Below are positions 6,324-9,270 of a DNA stretch of 9,270 bases, in pieces. The notes beneath the pieces are model-generated. The model was not told the origin of the DNA, did not search any database, and saw nothing but the letters and a program-made list of their open reading frames with translations. Each line of letters begins with the position of its first letter. Positions within the stretch are counted from its first letter, which is position 1. Source of the stretch: an uncultured Bacilli bacterium (GTDB lineage: Bacteria > Bacillota_I > Bacilli_A > RF39 > UBA660); assembly GCA_934096785.1 (NCBI GenBank), contig CAKONA010000035.1, forward strand, positions 1 through 9,270. Direction: 5' to 3'. Made by a program: the position numbers and the translations under genes.

Positions 6324-7400
6324 GTGAATAATAAATGTAGAGATGTAGTAGTAAGCATTATGTTTATTTTATTTATTTGTATATTCTTCATTATTAATAT
6401 TTTTAAGAGTGATGAAGAAGTGTCTATAAGTGAAAGAAGAAAACTTACGTTGATGCCTAGTTTTACTTTTAAGAGTATGTTTGATGGAAGTTATTTTGAT
6501 GAATTTGATAAGTATGCGAGTGATCAATTTATATTTAGAGATAACTTTAGAACTTTAAAAGCTAAGATGGATATTAGTGTTAAAGGGAACTATCATAACT
6601 TGTATCTTGAAGATGATAATTTAATAGAGATGGAGTATCCTTTAAACATGGATTCAGTTGATAACTTGATAAGTAAGATTAATGATATAAGGAATACTTA
6701 TTTGAGTGAAAGTAATGTTTATTATTCTATAATACCTGATAAGAATTACTTTGTGAATGATGAGAATCTTAGGATTGATTATGATTACTTAGAAAACTAT
6801 ATGTATGATAAATTATATATGAGGTATATAGGTATTTTTGATACATTGAAGCTAGATGATTATTATAAAACTGATAGTCACTTTATGATTGGTAGGATAG
6901 ATGAGGTTGCTTCTAGGTTGTTAAGTGGTATGAATAATGATTTTCATAAGAATTATACTATAGATAAGGTAAGTGACTTTAGTGGTGTTTATAAGGCAAG
7001 GGTGCCTATTAGTTCTAGTGATGATGAAATTGATGTTATATGGAATGATGATATACGTAATAGTTTGGTTTATGATTTTGAAAAGAATAGTTATATTCCA
7101 TTTTATGATATGAGTAAACTTAAAAGCAGTGATAAGTATGAAATGTATTTAGGTGGAAGTAGTCCACTTGTTAAGATATATAACGAGAGTGCTAGTAGTG
7201 ATAAAGAACTAATTATGTTTAGAGATAGTTTTGGTAGTAGTTTGGCTCCATTATTGGTTTCTTCTTATAAGACTATTACTTTAGTTGATACTAGATATAT
7301 AGATTCTTCTTTGTTTGGAAATTATATTGATTTTAATAATAAAGATGTACTGTTTATTTATAATGTCTCTGTTATAAATAATAGTTATAGTTTAAAATAA
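6324..7400 (+). CDS. DHHW family (AlgJ/AlgX-like) acyltransferase partner
   Basis: The start is the GTG at 6324, five bases after AAGGAGG (6312-6318), giving 358 residues; the upstream in-frame ATG at 6273 lies inside the MBOAT gene and has no ribosome site. One membrane anchor (about 8-27) precedes an external domain. FDKYASDQFIFRDNFRTLK (61-79) is the typical N-terminal motif. YYKTDSHFMIG (180-190) replaces the family TDHHW: D184 and H186 keep the D-x-H pair, while the Trp is Phe. MFRDSFGSS (298-306) supplies the candidate nucleophile S302. These give the SGNH-type Ser-Asp-His set of AlgJ/AlgX. The protein likely accepts the acyl group delivered by the MBOAT protein and places it on a surface polymer. 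It is the last gene of the operon, and its stop lies next to the toxin-antitoxin locus. Confidence 0.85.
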   Translation: MNNKCRDVVVSIMFILFICIFFIINIFKSDEEVSISERRKLTLMPSFTFKSMFDGSYFDEFDKYASDQFIFRDNFRTLKAKMDISVKGNYHNLYLEDDNLIEMEYPLNMDSVDNLISKINDIRNTYLSESNVYYSIIPDKNYFVNDENLRIDYDYLENYMYDKLYMRYIGIFDTLKLDDYYKTDSHFMIGRIDEVASRLLSGMNNDFHKNYTIDKVSDFSGVYKARVPISSSDDEIDVIWNDDIRNSLVYDFEKNSYIPFYDMSKLKSSDKYEMYLGGSSPLVKIYNESASSDKELIMFRDSFGSSLAPLLVSSYKTITLVDTRYIDSSLFGNYIDFNNKDVLFIYNVSVINNSYSLK

Positions 7401-7422
7401 AATAATTTACTTTGGAAGTAAA
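7395..7422 (-). terminator. Probable terminator of the toxin transcript
   Basis: TTTACTT (7406-7412) and AAGTAAA (7416-7422) form a seven-base stem with a three-base loop. Read on the minus strand it is followed by TTATTTTATTTT, a T-rich tail. On the plus strand no T-tract follows, so it fits the minus-strand toxin mRNA better than the DHHW gene. It also contains the -35 box of the antisense RNA. The stem is AT-rich, so efficiency is uncertain. Confidence 0.5.
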
Positions 7423-7434
7423 CTATGGTATATT
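7406..7434 (+). promoter_or_regulatory. Promoter of the antisense RNA
   Basis: TTTACT (7406-7411), a 17-base spacer, and TATATT (7429-7434) preceded by TGG, an extended -10. Predicted transcript start is A7441. It lies just behind the DHHW gene, so read-through of the acylation operon would also make this RNA. Confidence 0.6.
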
Positions 7435-7443
7435 AATGTTAGT

Positions 7444-7475
7444 GAAGCGTTTAACCCCCTGAGTTGGGCGTCATC
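7444..7475 (+). repeat. Inverted repeat arm A (in antisense RNA 5' end / toxin mRNA 3' end)
   Basis: GAAGCGTTTA (7444-7453) and CGTCATC (7469-7475), with a 15-base insert (ACCCCCTGAGTTGGG) between. Both blocks recur exactly in inverted orientation at 7652-7671, where the insert is only three bases. In the toxin mRNA this arm is the 3' partner of a 17-base-pair end-to-end helix. Confidence 0.85.
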
Positions 7476-7490
7476 ACAAATAATGGATTA

Positions 7491-7522
7491 GTCTAACTTA
7501 GGTAATTGGTTAGGCTCTTTTT
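7491..7522 (+). terminator. Terminator of the antisense RNA
   Basis: GTCTAACT (7491-7498) pairs with GGTTAGGC (7508-7515), eight pairs including two G-U, around a nine-base loop, then TCTTTTT (7516-7522). The T-tract overlaps the last codons of the convergent toxin gene. It may also end transcripts coming from the acylation operon. Confidence 0.8.
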
Positions 7523-7605
7523 ATTATTATCACAAGAATGATAATTACTATGAGTCTTATGATTTCCACTAAAGACCTAATTAAAGTTTCTTTATCGTTT
7601 TTCAT
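7510..7605 (-). CDS. Putative type I toxin, 31-residue membrane peptide
   Basis: A 31-codon frame on the minus strand starts at ATG 7605-7603 and ends TAA 7512-7510. It begins MKNDKETLIR, continues through one hydrophobic helix (about residues 15-28, with LIVIIILVIII) and ends KRA. A charged N-terminus, single helix and basic tail in about 30 residues is the usual build of membrane-damaging type I toxins (TxpA, Bsr, Fst, TisB), although the sequence matches none I can name. AAAGGAGATGAT lies upstream and pairs extensively with the 16S rRNA tail. The frame is open further upstream, but that region lies before the predicted transcript start. It has its own promoter, a ~66-base leader, and a 3' region fully covered by a convergent antisense RNA. 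Toxicity is inference; it could be another small membrane protein. Confidence 0.62.
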   Translation of the reverse strand: MKNDKETLIRSLVEIIRLIVIIILVIIIKRA

Positions 7606-7651
7606 AAAAACATCATCTCCTTTACAAAATTTTAAAAAAATAAATATAAAA

Positions 7652-7671
7652 GATGACGTCCTAAACGCTTC
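7652..7671 (-). repeat. Inverted repeat arm B (5' end of toxin mRNA)
   Basis: Read on the minus strand this is GAAGCGTTTA, GGA, then CGTCATC. The 10- and 7-base blocks are identical to those of arm A read on the plus strand. It begins within a base or two of the predicted toxin transcript start (near 7672), so it would form the extreme 5' end of the mRNA. Confidence 0.85.
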
Positions 7672-7678
7672 GATATGT

Positions 7679-7707
7679 AATCTATCACATATAAAATATG
7701 TTGTCAA
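7679..7707 (-). promoter_or_regulatory. Promoter of the toxin gene
   Basis: On the minus strand: perfect TTGACA (7707-7702), a 17-base spacer, and TAGATT (7684-7679) preceded by TGA. Predicted start is near 7672. The spacer holds the palindrome ACATAT-TTT-ATATGT, and a third ACATAT lies just after the -10 box. Confidence 0.65.
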
Positions 7708-7894
7708 ATTACCTAAAAATGGAGAAAATTCAATTATAAATGTGGTTTGATTAGTGATTATTTAATTTTAGAAGTAGTACTTGATTTAATAATTTAATTA
7801 TGTTGTAGTTCTTAGAATCAAAAGTGATTTTTGAAATAAAAAAGTAAAATTTTAAAAAAATAAAAAAGAAGTGTTTTTGTGATTTATGTCTTAT
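7708..7894. other. AT-rich intergenic stretch with nothing recognised
   Basis: Between the toxin promoter and the methylase promoter region I see no credible frame, RNA gene or strong hairpin; it is largely A/T runs. At 7895-7900 there is a TATAAT and at 7904-7910 a good AGGGAGG site, but only a seven-codon frame (7925-7948) follows, 14 bases away. Confidence 0.5.
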
Positions 7895-7925
7895 TATAAT
7901 AATAGGGAGGTTTATTATAAATTAA

Positions 7926-7954
7926 TGGAAATATTGTTGATAATTTGATATACT
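7926..7954 (+). promoter_or_regulatory. Promoter of the adenine methylase gene
   Basis: TGGAAA (7926-7931), a 17-base spacer and TATACT (7949-7954) preceded by TGA (extended -10). Predicted start is near 7961, followed by GAGG (7975-7978) seven bases before the ATG at 7986. Confidence 0.55.
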
Positions 7955-7985
7955 TGTTTTAGTACTTGGGAAGTGAGGCTGTATT

Positions 7986-8812
7986 ATGATAAAGGGAAAA
8001 CCATTTGTTAAGTGGGCTGGAGGAAAAAGACAAATTATAGATAAATTAAAAAGACATGTACCAGAAGATTTTGATACATATTATGAACCATTTATAGGTG
8101 GAGGAGCTTTATTATTTGAATTGTCTCCTAAAAAGGCCGTGATAAATGATTCTAATGCTGAATTAATGAATGTTTATAATTGTTTATGTAGTGAAGAGAA
8201 ATTTAAGAAAATGTGTAGTGTATTAAATCATTATGAGAAAGAACATTCTGAAGAGTTTTATTATGAAATTAGAAATAAAGATAGAAGCATTGCTTCTTAC
8301 AATAGATTATCTGATTATACTAAGGCAGCTAGAACTATTTATTTAAATAAAGCATGTTTTAATGGGTTATATAGAGTTAACAGTAAAAATCAATTTAATG
8401 TTCCATTCGGTAAGAAAACTAAAGTTAATACATATGAAGGAAGTAATTTAATAACTGTTAGTAATTATTTAACTATCAATGATGTAAAAATAATGTGTGT
8501 TGATTTTGAAGAATCAGTTAAGAATGCAAAGAAGGGAGATTTCGTTTATTTTGATCCACCATATGATTCTGATACTAGTACATTTAATAGTTATACTGAA
8601 GATGGTTTTGGAAAAGAAGAACAAGTGAGACTTGCTAGAGTGTATAAAGAACTTGCTGATAGAGGCGTTTATGTTATGCTTTCCATAATACATGTCTGGT
8701 TAAAGAGTTATATAAAGGATTTAATATTGAGGTTATAGAGGCTAAAAGAAATATAAATTCAAATGGTAAGAAACGTGGTTGTGTTGAGGAAGTAATAATA
8801 ACTAATTTTTAA
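7986..8812 (+). pseudogene. dam: Dam-type (D12 class) N6-adenine DNA methyltransferase, frameshifted
   Basis: The intact part has the alpha-class N6-adenine methylase motifs: FVKWAGGKRQ (7-16, cofactor motif X), YEPFIGGGALLFEL (33-46, motif I), RTIYLNKACFNGLYR (116-130) and the catalytic DPPY at 190-193, then TSTFNSYTEDGFGKEEQ. After VMLS (S233, codon ending 8684) the frame drifts into IIHVWLKS and stops at 8738. The expected C-terminus resumes in another frame at 8687 (NTCLVKELYKGF ... NINSNGKKRG ... VEEVIITNF) and ends TAA at 8812. The family usually reads LSN-x-NT here, so four bases appear lost between 8684 and 8687. Restored, it would have about 276 residues, normal for Dam/DpnM. The truncated product lacks the last ~41 residues, including conserved strands next to the cofactor site, and is probably inactive. 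No restriction enzyme gene is adjacent in the window, so it looks like a solitary methylase. Confidence 0.85.
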
Positions 8813-8829
8813 TTGCAAAACTTTAAATA

Positions 8830-8852
8830 AGTAGTGCTTAGGCACTGCTTTT
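8830..8852 (+). terminator. Terminator after the methylase gene
   Basis: AGTAGTGC (8830-8837) pairs with GCACTGCT (8842-8849), eight pairs with one G-U, around TTAG, and ends in TTTT (8849-8852). Confidence 0.75.
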
Positions 8853-8868
8853 AATATGAAAAAATATA

Positions 8869-8897
8869 TTTACATAGACCCCCCTAGGGTGTATAAT
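8869..8897 (+). promoter_or_regulatory. Sigma-A promoter of the csoR-like gene with embedded operator
   Basis: TTTACA (8869-8874), a 17-base spacer and a perfect TATAAT (8892-8897). The spacer and part of both boxes hold the pseudo-palindrome ATAGACCC (8874-8881), CCCTA, GGGTGTAT (8887-8894), seven of eight arm positions matching. G/C-tract palindromes of this kind are the usual operators of CsoR/RcnR/FrmR repressors, so autorepression is likely. Predicted start is near 8904. Confidence 0.78.
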
Positions 8898-8913
8898 ATT
8901 TGTGGTGAGTGAG

Positions 8914-9222
8914 ATGAGAGAAGAGTGTAAGAGTTGTGGAATGTGTATGAATTCATTTCATAGAACTGAAAAGGAAACTCAAGATTTAATAAAGAGACTT
9001 AATGTAATTGAAGGACAAATTAAGGGAGTTAGACAAATGCTTGAAAGTGAACGTAAGTGTGAAGATGTGTTAATACAAGTGTCTGCGATTACTAAGTCAC
9101 TACAGAGTTTTGGTAATACATTATTAAAAAGTCATTTAGAGACATGTGTTACTAAAAAGATAATGAAGGGTGAAAATAATGCTATAGATGAAGCTATGGA
9201 TTTATTTAAGAAATTATATTAG
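8914..9222 (+). CDS. csoR: CsoR-family metal-sensing repressor, copper type
   Basis: This is a 102-residue all-helical repressor of the CsoR/RcnR (DUF156) family. LIKRLNVIEGQIKGVRQMLE (25-44) is the family signature. The copper-binding set is complete: C49, H74 and C78 in the spacing C-x24-H-x3-C, as in Cu(I) CsoR, whereas the persulfide sensor CstR lacks the His and RcnR uses different ligands. Copper binding would release DNA. The N-terminus adds a cysteine cluster (C5, C8, C11) beyond the core, perhaps another metal site. The start is uncertain: in-frame GTG codons at 8902 and 8905 fall on or before the predicted transcript start (about 8904), so ATG 8914 is chosen, giving only about 10 leader bases (GGTGAGTGAG). 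An ABC ATPase gene begins nine bases after the stop, so the two are co-transcribed. Confidence 0.88.
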   Translation: MREECKSCGMCMNSFHRTEKETQDLIKRLNVIEGQIKGVRQMLESERKCEDVLIQVSAITKSLQSFGNTLLKSHLETCVTKKIMKGENNAIDEAMDLFKKLY

Positions 9223-9231
9223 AGGTGGAAT

Positions 9232-9270
9232 ATGCTAGAGATTAAAAATATAAGTGTTAAAATTAAAGAT
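9232..9270 (+). CDS. Start of an ABC transporter ATP-binding protein gene (partial)
   Basis: Only 13 codons are visible, beginning MLEIKNISV. This is the first beta strand typical of ABC-type ATPases; SufC proteins start in the same way, but so do many transporters. AGAGGTGG (9221-9228) lies three bases before the ATG and overlaps the csoR stop codon. Position behind csoR implies copper- or stress-linked expression. Too little is present to choose between a transporter and SufC. Confidence 0.55.
   Translation, partial: MLEIKNISVKIKD

Larger units (their letters stand above)
7441..7522 (+). ncRNA. Putative type I antitoxin RNA (~82 nt)
   Basis: This short transcript is predicted from a promoter ending at 7434 to a clear terminator at 7491-7522; it contains no credible coding frame. 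It is fully complementary to the 3' untranslated part of the convergent toxin mRNA and to that gene's last few codons. Its 5' part can fold on itself: GTGA (7442-7445) faces TCAC (7474-7477), and CCC around 7457-7459 faces GGG (7466-7468). Its bases 7444-7453 and 7469-7475 repeat, in the same sense, the first bases of the toxin mRNA. It matches no riboswitch or housekeeping RNA that I know. The 3'-overlap layout is that of TxpA/RatA and BsrG/SR4 of Bacillus subtilis. Existence of the RNA is inferred from promoter, terminator and complementarity together. Confidence 0.6.

Noticed and set aside
7441..7522. Riboswitch or housekeeping small RNA
   Set aside because: No known motif (preQ1, THF, ZTP, SRP, 6S, T-box) was recognised and no gene follows on the same strand; complementarity to the toxin mRNA explains it better.
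7606..7707. N-terminal extension of the minus-strand toxin frame to 65 codons
   Set aside because: The added part covers the promoter and lies upstream of the predicted transcript start; a strong ribosome site precedes the ATG at 7605 instead.
7538..7750. 70-codon plus-strand frame across the toxin locus
   Set aside because: It runs antisense through the toxin gene and its promoter, has no ribosome site, and its composition follows the opposite strand.
8679..8702. Programmed frameshift in the methylase
   Set aside because: No slippery heptamer or following structure is visible, and codons expected from the family are missing, so a deletion explains it better.
1..9270. tRNA, rRNA, CRISPR array, insertion sequence or integration site
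   Set aside because: None seen: no cloverleaf-like segments, regularly spaced repeats, transposase motifs or terminal repeats flanking a block.

Overview
The window is AT-rich, uses the standard stop set (TAA, TAG and TGA all end genes, and Trp is TGG), and has strong AAGGAG-type ribosome sites and sigma-A promoters. It also carries a glycerol-phosphate lipoteichoic acid synthase homologue. This points to a low-GC Gram-positive chromosome (Bacillota), perhaps one of the uncultured gut lineages related to Erysipelotrichia or RF39. That placement is inference; no marker gene fixes it. UGA as a stop argues against the Mycoplasma/Spiroplasma code.

Layout. (1) 3-954: the 3' part of a MinD/CpaE-like ATPase with an unusual nucleotide loop, then a small two-helix membrane protein resembling VirB2/TrbC pilins with its own strong promoter and terminator. 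(2) 1046-3722: an LtaS-family polymer synthase and an overlapping single-pass membrane protein. (3) 3766-4200 (minus): a Nudix hydrolase. (4) 4288-7400: a DUF4358-like anchored protein, an MBOAT O-acyltransferase and a DHHW/AlgJ-like partner, together an apparent surface-polymer O-acylation operon. (5) 7395-7707: a compact locus that reads as an unannotated type I toxin-antitoxin module. It has a 31-codon membrane peptide on the minus strand and a convergent ~82-nt antisense RNA, each with its own promoter and terminator. (6) 7986-8812: a Dam-type adenine methylase broken by an apparent 4-base deletion. (7) 8914-9270: a CsoR-type copper repressor with an operator inside its promoter, followed closely by the start of an ABC ATPase gene.

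How the parts may work together. Regions 2 and 4 are both envelope work: one makes a glycerol-phosphate-type polymer outside the membrane, the other moves acyl groups across the membrane to an external acceptor, much as DltB/DltD do in D-alanylation. The toxin locus is the most novel item. The predicted 5' end of the toxin mRNA is nearly identical to the 5' end of the antisense RNA, and both are complementary to the toxin mRNA's own 3' end. Full-length toxin mRNA should therefore fold 5'-to-3' on itself, with the antisense RNA competing for the same target. This resembles the fold-back logic of hok/sok in a Gram-positive, 3'-overlap layout. All promoter, transcript-end and RNA-folding statements are read by eye from the sequence and were not computed.
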